DNA of 64,000 bases, from assembly GCA_963662525.1 (NCBI GenBank), contig OY759717.1, forward strand, positions 2,790,001-2,854,000, given 5' to 3'. A program made the translations under genes and the position numbers. The notes below the pieces were generated by a model. That model saw nothing but the letters and a program-made list of their open reading frames with translations, searched no databases and was not told where the DNA came from. This document shows, in pieces, positions 39,112 to 47,878 of the stretch. The stretch is from CAZSDU01 sp963662525 (GTDB lineage Bacteria > Bacteroidota > Bacteroidia > Bacteroidales > FEN-979). Every line of letters starts with the position of its first letter. The stretch's first letter is position 1.

Positions 39112-40071
39112 ATGGATAGGTTTTTTAATAGCAAGAATATTATCGATGTACTAATTAAATGGAAGCTTCACTTGAGCATTGTGGTTGTTGTCGCCATCCT
39201 CCTCTCAATTTTATTTTCCAGCCCGATATTCATTACTCCGCTCTATAAGTCGGATGCTATGGTATATCCTTCCAATATTTCGCCTTATTCTGATGAGAAT
39301 GAGACAGAGCAGATGATCCAAATTTTTCAGTCGCGCGAAATCCGCGACAGCGTTGTGAAGAAATTTGATCTGGCCAGGCATTGGAAAATAGATTCCACTT
39401 ATGAATATTTCGCCAGTACGCTTACCTGGGAATATTCCCAACGGGTACAGGTGAATAAAACTCCTTTTGAGGCAGTTGAAATTGAAGTTTGGGATCCGGA
39501 TCCTGTCATGGCTTGTAATATAGTGAATGCACTTCTTGATTTTTATAATGGGAAAATAAAGAGAATGCATAAGGAAAAGTTTGATGAAGTAGTTAATAAC
39601 TATCAGTTTATTACCAATCTGAAGAAAAAGGAGCTTGATTCCCTGGCAATCCGCGCTAAAGAGTTAGGCGTAAACTATGGTTTACTGGATTTTCCCAACC
39701 AGACCAGGGAAGTGGTTCGCGCCATCCTTGGAACAGGGGGTGGATCGGTTAGGATGCAGGAAGCTCAGAAAATGAAAAAGAACCTGGAAGAAAAGGGAGG
39801 AGAGAGGGAAATGCTGTCAGGACTGATGATTGCTGTTACCAAGGATTACAGCACATTAAAGCTCGATTTTGATCGCGCTGTACTGGATGCGAACCGAAAT
39901 TATACTTATGTTAATCTTTTAAGCAAGCCATTTCCTGCAGATAAAAAGGCATACCCGATTCGCTGGCTTATCGTTCTTGTTTCTTCTCTTGCTGTCCTTT
40001 TTCTGGCTATCCTGATCATCGGAATCATTGAAAACCGGAAATTCCGTCTTAGCCCGGGTTTAAAAGAATGA
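39112..40071 (+). CDS. Wzz-type chain-length determinant 2
   Basis: A 319-residue paralogue of the preceding gene with the same two-helix layout, the SREIRDSVVKKFDLARHW segment near residue 77 and YPIRWLIVLV before the last helix. The two proteins share the NKIRD/SREIRD and Y-P-x-R-W-L-I-V landmarks, so tandem duplication is likely. It overlaps the next gene by 4 bp. Confidence 0.85.
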   Translation: MDRFFNSKNIIDVLIKWKLHLSIVVVVAILLSILFSSPIFITPLYKSDAMVYPSNISPYSDENETEQMIQIFQSREIRDSVVKKFDLARHWKIDSTYEYFASTLTWEYSQRVQVNKTPFEAVEIEVWDPDPVMACNIVNALLDFYNGKIKRMHKEKFDEVVNNYQFITNLKKKELDSLAIRAKELGVNYGLLDFPNQTREVVRAILGTGGGSVRMQEAQKMKKNLEEKGGEREMLSGLMIAVTKDYSTLKLDFDRAVLDANRNYTYVNLLSKPFPADKKAYPIRWLIVLVSSLAVLFLAILIIGIIENRKFRLSPGLKE

Positions 40072-41543
40072 AGGATAAAATAGCAGCCATAAAGTCTTTC
40101 TTTGAGGGCAAAGCCGGAAAAGTCCTGGTTTTATATGTGCTCAGTTCGATCTTTATCGGATTCAACTGCTATTTGATTTACCGCGACATATACTGGTTGT
40201 TGTTGCTCCCTGTTTTTCTGGTCATCCTGTATCTCTATTTTTATTCCCTGGATAAAATATTGCTGCTCATTACAATGATGACACCCATTGCTATCAACAT
40301 CCGGGAGTTTGAATTTGGATTCGGGCTTTCTATTCCGACAGAACCACTGCTGGCAGGAGTATTGGTTATGTTCCTCTTAAAACTGATCTTCAATAATAAT
40401 TTCGATAAAAAGATCTGGAAACACCCAATGACTATTATCCTTGCGATACAGTTAATCTGGATGTTGATTACCAGCCTGACGAGCAGTTTGCCACTGGTGT
40501 CGTTTAAGTATTTTCTTGCGAGGCTTTGGTTTGTGATCCCGTTTTATGTGTTCGGAGTTCATCTGTTTAAAAAGAGGGCCAATATCCGTCTGTTTATCTG
40601 GTTATATGCCATTCCACTCGTTTTAGTCATCTTCTATACCACCTATCAGCATTCTTTATGGGGATTTGAAGAAAAAGCCGGTCACTGGGTCATGGAACCT
40701 TTTTATAATGATCATACTGCTTATGGTGCTGTCTTGGCATTGATGATTCCCTTATTCGCGGGATTTACTTTTTCAAGTGTATATTCCAGGATCACCCGTT
40801 TCTTTGCTTTTCTGGTCATGATGGTGTTGTTTGCCGCCTTGGTGCTTTCCTACTGCAGGGCTGCCTGGATAAGCCTTGCGGTAGCCCTGGCCGTATTCCT
40901 GATCATTATGTTCCGGATTAAGTTAAAATGGATTGCCTTCGTGACCATCATTTTTGGAATTATCTTCTATTTATTTTCCTTTGAGATCCTCGACAGGCTC
41001 GAGAAAAACAAACAAGGATCATCCGCGAACTTTGTGGAGCATATACGGTCAATTTCAAATATATCCACAGACAACTCCAATCTTGAACGGATAAATCGCT
41101 GGCAATCTGCCCTAAGAATGTTTGAAGAACGACCTGTTTTTGGGTTCGGACCAGGGACTTATCAGTTTGAATATGCACCTTTTCAACGTTCAGAGGAAAA
41201 AACCCTGATCAGCACAAATGCCGGAGATAAGGGCAATGCCCATAGCGAATATATTGGTCCCTTGGCCGAGGAAGGATTACCCGGGGCTTTACTGGTTCTG
41301 GGAATCCTGACTATCATGCTCATTACAGCGATGAGGGTATACAGGCAAAGTAATATTAAGGAAGTTAAAATGCTAAGCCTGACCGCCATGCTTGCATTGA
41401 TCACTTATTTTCTTCATGGAACCATGAATAATTTTTTGGATACCGATAAAGCCTCTATCCCCGTTTGGGGTTTGATTGCCGTATTGGTTTCATTGGACCT
41501 CTACTCATTAAAACAAGATGCCCATGACAATGAAGCAACCTGA
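40068..41543 (+). CDS. O-antigen ligase/polymerase-family membrane protein
   Basis: A 491-residue protein with about 11-12 membrane helices and a large loop. The Wzy_C/O-antigen ligase pattern is seen in the loop and after it: RINRWQSALRMFEERPVFGFGPGTYQ and NAHSEYIGPLAEEGLPGA. The family includes both ligases (WaaL) and polymerases (Wzy); since no other polymerase is in the cluster, it could be either. The next gene begins within its last 26 bp. Confidence 0.85.
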   Translation: MKDKIAAIKSFFEGKAGKVLVLYVLSSIFIGFNCYLIYRDIYWLLLLPVFLVILYLYFYSLDKILLLITMMTPIAINIREFEFGFGLSIPTEPLLAGVLVMFLLKLIFNNNFDKKIWKHPMTIILAIQLIWMLITSLTSSLPLVSFKYFLARLWFVIPFYVFGVHLFKKRANIRLFIWLYAIPLVLVIFYTTYQHSLWGFEEKAGHWVMEPFYNDHTAYGAVLALMIPLFAGFTFSSVYSRITRFFAFLVMMVLFAALVLSYCRAAWISLAVALAVFLIIMFRIKLKWIAFVTIIFGIIFYLFSFEILDRLEKNKQGSSANFVEHIRSISNISTDNSNLERINRWQSALRMFEERPVFGFGPGTYQFEYAPFQRSEEKTLISTNAGDKGNAHSEYIGPLAEEGLPGALLVLGILTIMLITAMRVYRQSNIKEVKMLSLTAMLALITYFLHGTMNNFLDTDKASIPVWGLIAVLVSLDLYSLKQDAHDNEAT

Positions 41544-42627
41544 CATTCATAATGCTATTTATTCTATAATTACAGGGTCTGGTCGATACATTCCGGAACG
41601 AGTATTTAAGAATGAAGATTTTCTTCATCATGAATTTTTTAATTCTTCAGGTGAGAAGATCATCAAAACCAATAAGGAGATTATTGATAAATTCAAACAG
41701 ATCACAGAGATCGAGGAAAGAAGATATGTTGATGACAAATATGTTACTTCAGATATCGGCTTTTTTGCTGCCCGGGATGCGATAAAGTCGGCCGGAATCG
41801 ATCAGGAAAGCCTGGATTATATTATCGTTGCGCATAATTTCGGGGATGTTAAAAAGAATAATCTCAAATCTGATCTCATTCCCAGTCTGGCTGCCAGAAT
41901 CAAATTTAAGCTGGGGATTGAAAATCCTTTCACAGTCGCCTATGACCTGCCATTTGGATGTCCCGGCTGGCTGCAGGGAATCATACAGTCTGATTATTAC
42001 CTGAAATCAGGAGATGCCCAAAAAGTACTGGTCATCGGTGCTGAAACTCTTTCACGCGTTTCGGATCCGCATGATATCGACAGCATGTTGTATTCCGATG
42101 GAGCCGGAGCCATTATTATGGAAGCCATTAAAAGCAAAACTCCAGTTGGAATTATCCATCATATCACCCGTTCGGATACTCTGATTCATGCCAACCTGTT
42201 ACGAATGGAAAAATCTTATAATCCGGAATTTGGTGGCGATGAGATCTTTTTAAAGATGAATGGGCGGAAATTGTATGAGTATGCACTAAATACCGTTCCC
42301 CAGGTAGTAAAAGACTGTATTGATAAGGCAGAAATCCCGATTACGGCAATCAAAAAAGTGCTGATTCACCAGGCCAATGCAAAAATGGATGATGCCATCC
42401 TGCTGCGCCTTTTCAAACTTTATGGCATCGATAATATTCCCGGGAATATCATGCCAATGACTATTGCCAAACTGGGTAACAATTCGGTTGCTACCATTCC
42501 AATCCTTTTTGATTTATTGGTTAAGAGGGAAATAGCAGGCCATGAACTATCCAGTGGTGATTTCTGTGTTTTTGCTTCTGTCGGTGCAGGAATGAATGTG
42601 AATGCTATGGTTTACAGAATGCCCTAG
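41518..42627 (+). CDS. Ketoacyl-ACP synthase III-type enzyme
   Basis: A 369-residue thiolase-fold enzyme of the FabH group. The catalytic triad is visible: Cys in DLPFGCPGWLQG, His in LIHQANAKMDD, and Asn in LGNNSVATIP. FabH joins acetyl-CoA to malonyl-ACP; divergent members make or transfer other acyl groups. Its place at the end of a polysaccharide cluster, overlapping the ligase gene by 26 bp, hints at a specialised role such as acyl modification of a surface glycan or lipid. ATGs at 41524 and 41530 are equally possible starts. Confidence 0.85.
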   Translation: MPMTMKQPDIHNAIYSIITGSGRYIPERVFKNEDFLHHEFFNSSGEKIIKTNKEIIDKFKQITEIEERRYVDDKYVTSDIGFFAARDAIKSAGIDQESLDYIIVAHNFGDVKKNNLKSDLIPSLAARIKFKLGIENPFTVAYDLPFGCPGWLQGIIQSDYYLKSGDAQKVLVIGAETLSRVSDPHDIDSMLYSDGAGAIIMEAIKSKTPVGIIHHITRSDTLIHANLLRMEKSYNPEFGGDEIFLKMNGRKLYEYALNTVPQVVKDCIDKAEIPITAIKKVLIHQANAKMDDAILLRLFKLYGIDNIPGNIMPMTIAKLGNNSVATIPILFDLLVKREIAGHELSSGDFCVFASVGAGMNVNAMVYRMP

Positions 42628-43574
42628 TATTTTATTTTCAATTCTTTGGAGACTTCTCGCATAAATTCCGGGAGTTGTTTCAATGCGGCAATCTCCCGCC
42701 ATTTCTTACGCACTTCTACCGCGGGCATACCGTAATATACTTTTCCTCCTTCCAGTGATCTTTCCGTTCCAGTCATGGCCATCAGCACGGCCTTTTTCCC
42801 GATCACCAGGTCTTTATTGATCAGGCAGTTTGCCCATATGATGACCTCATCCTCGATGCGGGATACTCCAGCAATAGCTGAATGAGCGCCAATCAGGCAG
42901 TTTTTCCCGATATAGGTGTCGTGTCCAACCTGCACATGGTTATCGAATTTGGTCCCGCTGCAAATTACGGTATCTCCAGAAACACCTTTGTCAATAGCAG
43001 TGAAAGCTCCAACTTCAATCCGGTCACCAAGGACAGTTCTTCCGCAGGATTCAAGTTTTTTCCAACCTTCAGGGCGACGCTGAAAATAAAAGGCATCGGC
43101 ACCGATTACAGCATTGGAGTGAATGATTACATCATCTCCGATGACAGAATGATCATAAATGCTGGCATTTGCATGAATGATGCAATTTTTCCCGATTTTA
43201 ACATGGTTGCCCACGAAAGCTCCGGGTTGAATCACAGTACCTTCACCGATCTCCGCACTGGAACTGACCATTGAGATGGCCTTCTCAAATGGCCTGAATT
43301 TCACAACCAGGGCCACATAAGCATCAAAGGGTTTGTCAAGGATCAACAGTGCTTTTCCTTCCGGACAAGCAACATCTTTGTTGATGAGAATCGTTGTGGC
43401 CTTTGAATTCAAGGCTTTTTCATAATATTTGGGATGATCAACGAAAGTAAGGTCACCTTCTTCGACCATATGAATTTCATTGATTCCGGTGACCGGAATA
43501 TCCACATTACCGACCATCTTTGCACCAGTCAGCAGGGCGAGTTCGGAAAGTTTTAATGGAGCTATAAATTTCAT
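42624..43574 (-). CDS. LpxD-like N-acyltransferase, second copy
   Basis: A 316-residue left-handed beta-helix acyltransferase related to LpxD (UDP-3-O-acylglucosamine N-acyltransferase). It has an N-terminal uridine-binding-like domain (residues 1-100), hexapeptide repeats (GEGTVIQPGAFVGNHVKIG onward), and a His in VQVGHDTYIG where LpxD has its catalytic base. It differs clearly from the complete lpxD at 47879-48913, so it may take a different acyl chain or sugar. It sits 3 bp downstream of efp and is probably co-transcribed. Confidence 0.82.
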   Translation of the reverse strand: MKFIAPLKLSELALLTGAKMVGNVDIPVTGINEIHMVEEGDLTFVDHPKYYEKALNSKATTILINKDVACPEGKALLILDKPFDAYVALVVKFRPFEKAISMVSSSAEIGEGTVIQPGAFVGNHVKIGKNCIIHANASIYDHSVIGDDVIIHSNAVIGADAFYFQRRPEGWKKLESCGRTVLGDRIEVGAFTAIDKGVSGDTVICSGTKFDNHVQVGHDTYIGKNCLIGAHSAIAGVSRIEDEVIIWANCLINKDLVIGKKAVLMAMTGTERSLEGGKVYYGMPAVEVRKKWREIAALKQLPEFMREVSKELKIKY

Positions 43575-43577
43575 GGT

Positions 43578-44144
43578 TTAAACTTTGACGCGTTCAGCAT
43601 AAACCCCGGTTCGGGTATCAACTTTAATGGTTTCACCGGTGTCGATAAACAATGGGACTTTAACGATAGCACCGGTCTCAACGGTAGAGTCTTTTAGGGT
43701 GTTGGTAGCGGTATTTCCGCGAAGCCCAGGCTCGGTGTAGGTAACTTTAAGCACTACATAAGTAGGGAGTTCACAGGTGAGAGCAGTTTCAGTATCGGCG
43801 TGAAATAAAATCTCAACTTCCTGACCTTCCTTGAGAAATTGAGGTGCATCGATAAGTTCAGGCTGAATAAAAACCTGTTCAAATGTTTCCGTATGCATGA
43901 AGTGGTAGCCGGAATCATCCTTGAAAAGATACTGGTATTTTCTGCGCTCAACGCGGGCTACATCAATTCTGACACCGGAATCAAAGGTGTTAGCGATAAC
44001 TCTTCCGGTTTTCAGGCTCTTCAGTTTTGTTCGTATAAATGCCGGTCCTTTGCCTGGTTTAACATGTTGAAATTCAACAATGGTATACAGATCATTGTTG
44101 AAATCAATGACCATGCCATTTCTGATATCTGCAGTTGTTGCCAT
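43578..44144 (-). CDS. efp: Elongation factor P
   Basis: A 188-residue elongation factor P, which relieves ribosome stalling at proline runs. Three beta-barrel domains: ATTADIRNGMVIDF start, the KPGKGPAFIRTKLK loop with the tip lysine that is the usual modification site, and GLRGNTATN in the C-terminal half. The start at the ATG at 44142-44144 gives the standard family length; the 12-codon longer frame is not conserved. No modification enzyme (EpmA/B, EarP or YmfI) is nearby. Confidence 0.96.
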   Translation of the reverse strand: MATTADIRNGMVIDFNNDLYTIVEFQHVKPGKGPAFIRTKLKSLKTGRVIANTFDSGVRIDVARVERRKYQYLFKDDSGYHFMHTETFEQVFIQPELIDAPQFLKEGQEVEILFHADTETALTCELPTYVVLKVTYTEPGLRGNTATNTLKDSTVETGAIVKVPLFIDTGETIKVDTRTGVYAERVKV

Positions 44145-44177
44145 GAGTAATTTTATCCTCTTAATTTGAAAGGGCTG

Positions 44178-44185
44178 CAAAATTA
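44178..44185 (-). promoter_or_regulatory. -7 box upstream of efp
   Basis: TAATTTTG on the minus strand, 34 bp before the efp ATG. A second box, TATTTTTG on the plus strand at 44211-44218, lies 38 bp before the divergent FkbM gene. No clear -33 elements. Confidence 0.4.
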
Positions 44186-44255
44186 GTTAAAATTCTTGAA
44201 TTAAATGTCTTATTTTTGCTGATGATTCCAATATTGCTATTGCAAGCTCCCGCGG

Positions 44256-44978
44256 ATGAAACAACTGATAAAGAAAATCCTTGCTTCACTGAATATTTCC
44301 CTGACTCGAAATCAGCGTTATGATGCCTATACCCGGCTAATCCTTGAAACCTGTCTTGAACCAGGTTCACAGTGTATTGATATTGGTTGCCATAAAGGAG
44401 AAATCCTGGATCTGATGCTTAAGGGGGCTCCGGAAGGGAGGAAATTTGGATTTGAACCCATCCCTGAACTGTTTGAGAATCTGGCATTGAAATATCGGCA
44501 TAATCCCCTGGTTACTATCTTGCCTGTCGCCCTTTATGACAGTAAGGGAAAAACCAGTTTCCAGCATGTTCTGAATGCACCGGCATACAGTGGCATCAGG
44601 CAACGAAAATACGATGGTAAGCAGGTTGAAATTGAACAAATAACAGTGGAAACCGATTTGCTGGATAGCCTTATCCCGGAAGATATGCTGATTGACCTGA
44701 TCAAGATTGATGTTGAGGGTGCTGAATTTCAGGTAATGAGAGGAGGTGTGAGAACCATTCAACGGAGCCGTCCCATTATCATTTTCGAATTCGGAATGGG
44801 TGCTGCTGATTTTTATGGCTCGGAACCCCGCGAACTTTATCAATTTCTCACCACAGAATGCAAGCTGAGCGTTTCCACTCTGAAAGGATTTCTGGATCAT
44901 ACCCGACCTTTATCTGAGGCTGTATTTAAAAATTATTTCGAGAACGGCAAGGAATATTATTTTGTAGCACACCCTTGA
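44256..44978 (+). CDS. FkbM-family methyltransferase
   Basis: A 240-residue SAM-dependent methyltransferase of the FkbM group: IDIGCHKGEILDLML is the SAM-binding start, and LIKIDVEGAEFQVMRGG is the family hallmark. FkbM proteins often methylate hydroxyls of sugars or polyketides, so a sugar of the surface glycan is a fair guess. It is a single gene on the plus strand between minus-strand lipid A genes. Confidence 0.88.
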   Translation: MKQLIKKILASLNISLTRNQRYDAYTRLILETCLEPGSQCIDIGCHKGEILDLMLKGAPEGRKFGFEPIPELFENLALKYRHNPLVTILPVALYDSKGKTSFQHVLNAPAYSGIRQRKYDGKQVEIEQITVETDLLDSLIPEDMLIDLIKIDVEGAEFQVMRGGVRTIQRSRPIIIFEFGMGAADFYGSEPRELYQFLTTECKLSVSTLKGFLDHTRPLSEAVFKNYFENGKEYYFVAHP

Positions 44979-44986
44979 AAGGATCA

Positions 44987-45054
44987 ACGAATAACGAATG
45001 ACAATTGACAATTTATCTGTCATCCGTCCTTTGTCGTCTGTCCTCCGTCATGCC
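44987..45054. repeat. Heptamer array and CCGTCA-rich repeat between convergent genes
   Basis: ACGAATA, ACGAATG, ACAATTG, ACAATTT (44987-45014) start 9 bp after the FkbM stop. A second degenerate block with TGTCATCCGTCCT and TGTCCTCCGTCAT (45018-45054) runs into the 3' end of the ABC gene, whose TGA stop and last codon are part of the repeat. The same words recur at 61589-61603. Confidence 0.7.
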
Positions 45055-45671
45055 TTATAATCTTCAATCCGGAGTTTTATTGAAACAAAAGGTGTTTCTG
45101 TCTGATATTGATTCGTACAGATGATCAATGTTCTGTCTCTTCTGAATTTCTCAACCAGCCGGAGGTACCATTCAATACTTGTCTGGTCCAGGTTCATGGT
45201 AGGTTCGTCAAGAAGCAATAAGGGGACATCACTCAGGAATGCAAGGATCAGTTTTACCCTTTGTTTCATTCCTGAGGAGAACTGGCGGATCTGCTTGCTC
45301 CTGACATCGGAAAATTCCAGCAAATCATTAACATTAGCCAGGGTATATCCAGGGATCACCTTCTTGAAGGAAAAATGAAATGACAACATTTCTTTCAGGG
45401 TAAATTCTTCGATGAGTTCCTGGCAGGGAGCAGCCATGGCCAGGTACCGAAAGATGTGCTTATCTGGGATGGAGTTTCCCTGATGAGAGTATATAATTTT
45501 GCCTTCGTTGGGGTAGATACTGCCGGAAATAAGCTGCAACAAGGTTGATTTACCCGATCCATTTCGCCCTAAAATGGCAGAGGCTGAAGAATCATCAAAG
45601 GTGAAACTGATTTTTCTGAATACCCACTCGGAATTAAATTTTTTACCAATATTTTCCAGGTGAATCTGCAT
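45048..45671 (-). CDS. ABC transporter ATP-binding protein
   Basis: A 207-residue ABC ATPase with Walker A GRNGSGKST, signature FSSGMKQRVKLILA and Walker B LLLLDEPTMNLD. The H-loop His after Walker B appears to be replaced (LIICTNQ). The gene overlaps lpxA by 1 bp at the end of the lipid A operon, and no permease is adjacent. A role in lipid A or lipoprotein handling is possible from context only. The last codon and stop lie in repeat DNA. Confidence 0.87.
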   Translation of the reverse strand: MQIHLENIGKKFNSEWVFRKISFTFDDSSASAILGRNGSGKSTLLQLISGSIYPNEGKIIYSHQGNSIPDKHIFRYLAMAAPCQELIEEFTLKEMLSFHFSFKKVIPGYTLANVNDLLEFSDVRSKQIRQFSSGMKQRVKLILAFLSDVPLLLLDEPTMNLDQTSIEWYLRLVEKFRRDRTLIICTNQYQTETPFVSIKLRIEDYKA

Positions 45672-46462
45672 TATTTTTCGCGCATTGAAATATACCCTCT
45701 CATGATTCCACGGCTGGAGTTGGAAATGAATGAGAGGATTTCATCGCGTTCAGGGGTGGCAGGGAAATCGGCTTCAATAATTTCAACAGCTTGGGTCACA
45801 TTATACCCCTTCAGGTAGATCATCCGGTAAATATTCTGGATCTCAGTTATTTTCTCAGAAGTGAAACCCCGCCGGCGCATGCCGATAGAATTTAATCCAA
45901 CATATGACATCGGTTCCCGGGCGGCTTTGGTATAAGGGGGGACATCTTTTCTGGCCACACCAAATCCTGCAATCATGGAATGTGCTCCAATATGGACAAA
46001 CTGGTGGACTCCGACCATTCCCCCGATAAGGGCATAGTCGTCAACCACGATATGGCCGGCCAATGTCACGGAATTCGCCAGGATCACATTATTTCCGATC
46101 ACGCAATCATGTGCAATATGAGCAGTGGCCATAATGAGGGTATTGTCGCCAATCACTGTTTCATAACTTGCTTTTGTTCCCCGGTTAATAGTCACGAATT
46201 CCCTGATGGTGACGTTATTCCCTATTTTGACAATGGTCTCTTCCCCGGAAAATTTCAGATCCTGCGGTATAGCTGAGATTACTGCTCCCGGAAAAATTTT
46301 ACAATTTTTACCAATCCGGGCACCTTCCATAATGGTTACATTAGAACCTATCCAGGTGCCTTCTTCAATGACAACATTTTTATCGATCGAAACAAATGGT
46401 TCGATGACCACATTGTTGGCAACTTTGGCCTGGGGGTTAACGTAGGCTAAGGGTTGGTTCAT
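45671..46462 (-). CDS. lpxA: LpxA: UDP-N-acetylglucosamine acyltransferase
   Basis: A 263-residue LpxA, the first enzyme of lipid A synthesis, which places a 3-hydroxyacyl chain from ACP on the 3-hydroxyl of UDP-GlcNAc. Hexapeptide repeats form a left-handed beta-helix; the catalytic His is in ATAHIAHDCVIG, and the C-terminal helical part begins at YVGLNSIGMRRRGF. Gap to lpxC-fabZ: 9 bp. Confidence 0.96.
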   Translation of the reverse strand: MNQPLAYVNPQAKVANNVVIEPFVSIDKNVVIEEGTWIGSNVTIMEGARIGKNCKIFPGAVISAIPQDLKFSGEETIVKIGNNVTIREFVTINRGTKASYETVIGDNTLIMATAHIAHDCVIGNNVILANSVTLAGHIVVDDYALIGGMVGVHQFVHIGAHSMIAGFGVARKDVPPYTKAAREPMSYVGLNSIGMRRRGFTSEKITEIQNIYRMIYLKGYNVTQAVEIIEADFPATPERDEILSFISNSSRGIMRGYISMREK

Positions 46463-46471
46463 AGATACTCT

Positions 46472-47872
46472 TTATTTACGTTGAATTTGTGCCATCATTT
46501 CTGCTTCCATTACCACCTTGTTACCAACATACGATTGACCTTTCATATGGATTAATCCGCGACGAACAGGACTTGCAAGCTGAGTGAAGAAAATGACGGT
46601 ATCACCTGGGATAACTTTATGCCTGAATTTTACATTTTCTATTTTCAGGAACAGGGTATTATAATTCTGCGGGTCATCCACAGTACTTAACGCGAAAATC
46701 CCGCTGCTCTGTGCCATGGCTTCAATCAGAATCACTCCGGGAAGCACGGGTTCATCAGGGAAATGACCCACAAAAAATGATTCATTCATGGTAACATTTT
46801 TGACTCCGACAACATAATCATTGCCCATTTCCAAAATTTTATCGATAAAAAGGAATGGAGGGCGGTGCGGAAGAATTTGTTTGATCTGATTAATGTTGTA
46901 CAAAGGAGTTTTATTCAGATCGAACCGATGGACGACCTCCGAACGCTTCTCCTTTTTCATTTGTTTTTTTATTAATCGTGCAAATTCAACATTTGATTGA
47001 TGTCCGGGACGGGTTGCAATGATCTTTGCCTTTAGCGGCATTCCGACAAGCGCAAGATCTCCGATAACATCAAGTAGTTTATGTCTTGCCGGTTCATTGG
47101 AATACTGAAGTTCAAGGTTATTCAACATCCCCTTGTTTACCACCCTGATTTTGGGTTTATGAAAAAGATGAGTCAGGTGATCCAGCTCTTCATGGGAAAC
47201 AGGCCGGTCAACAAACACTATGGCATTGCTGACATCTCCTCCGCGGATCAGGTTGTTGTTCAGTAAGTATTCCAATTCGTGAAGGAAAACAAAAGTCCGG
47301 CAATTGGCTATTTCGTCTTTAAACTGGGAGATATGATCAAGACGGGCATTTTGAGACTGAAGCACCCTGGATTCATAATCGATCATCACCGAAACATGAA
47401 ATTCCTCCGCAGGAATAGCGATCATTTCAACTTTTTTTTCGGGATTGGTGTACACCACGTTGGATGTCAGTTCATAGTATTTCCGTAAGGCTTTTTGTTC
47501 CACAACACCTGCAGAAAGAAGTGCTTCAACATACAAGCGGGCGCTGCCATCAAGAATGGGTGTCTCAGATTGATTAAGTTCAACCAGGATATTGTCGATT
47601 TCCAAACCTGACAAAGAGGCAAGGACGTGTTCAATGGTATCTATCCGAACACCATCCTGCTCAATACTGGTACCTCGTGAAGTATCGACAACATTGTCGA
47701 CATCTGCATCAACCAGCACATTGGAATTAATATCGGTTCTCCGGAATTTATATCCGTAGTTTTCAGGTGCTGGCTTAAAGGTAAGTATCACTTCATTACC
47801 TGTGTGGAGACCTACTCCTGAAATACTTACCGGGGATTTAATTGTTTGTTGTTTTTCACTCATTGTACTCAA
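46472..47872 (-). CDS. lpxC-fabZ: LpxC-FabZ bifunctional protein
   Basis: A 466-residue fusion typical of Bacteroidota. Residues 1-300 are LpxC, the zinc deacetylase of lipid A synthesis (SGVGLHTGNEVILTF, TIEHVLASLSGLEIDN, and RHKLLDVIGDLALVG with the metal ligands). Residues about 320-466 are FabZ, the 3-hydroxyacyl-ACP dehydratase of fatty acid synthesis (LPHRPPFLFIDKI, GHFPDEPVLPGVILIEAMAQ). The fusion joins the enzymes that compete for 3-hydroxyacyl-ACP. It follows lpxD by 6 bp. Confidence 0.97.
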   Translation of the reverse strand: MSTMSEKQQTIKSPVSISGVGLHTGNEVILTFKPAPENYGYKFRRTDINSNVLVDADVDNVVDTSRGTSIEQDGVRIDTIEHVLASLSGLEIDNILVELNQSETPILDGSARLYVEALLSAGVVEQKALRKYYELTSNVVYTNPEKKVEMIAIPAEEFHVSVMIDYESRVLQSQNARLDHISQFKDEIANCRTFVFLHELEYLLNNNLIRGGDVSNAIVFVDRPVSHEELDHLTHLFHKPKIRVVNKGMLNNLELQYSNEPARHKLLDVIGDLALVGMPLKAKIIATRPGHQSNVEFARLIKKQMKKEKRSEVVHRFDLNKTPLYNINQIKQILPHRPPFLFIDKILEMGNDYVVGVKNVTMNESFFVGHFPDEPVLPGVILIEAMAQSSGIFALSTVDDPQNYNTLFLKIENVKFRHKVIPGDTVIFFTQLASPVRRGLIHMKGQSYVGNKVVMEAEMMAQIQRK

Positions 47873-47878
47873 GGTGGA

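Noticed and set aside
44367..44900. Open frame of 177 codons antisense to the FkbM gene
   Set aside because: No recognisable domain; the plus-strand frame has clear methyltransferase motifs.
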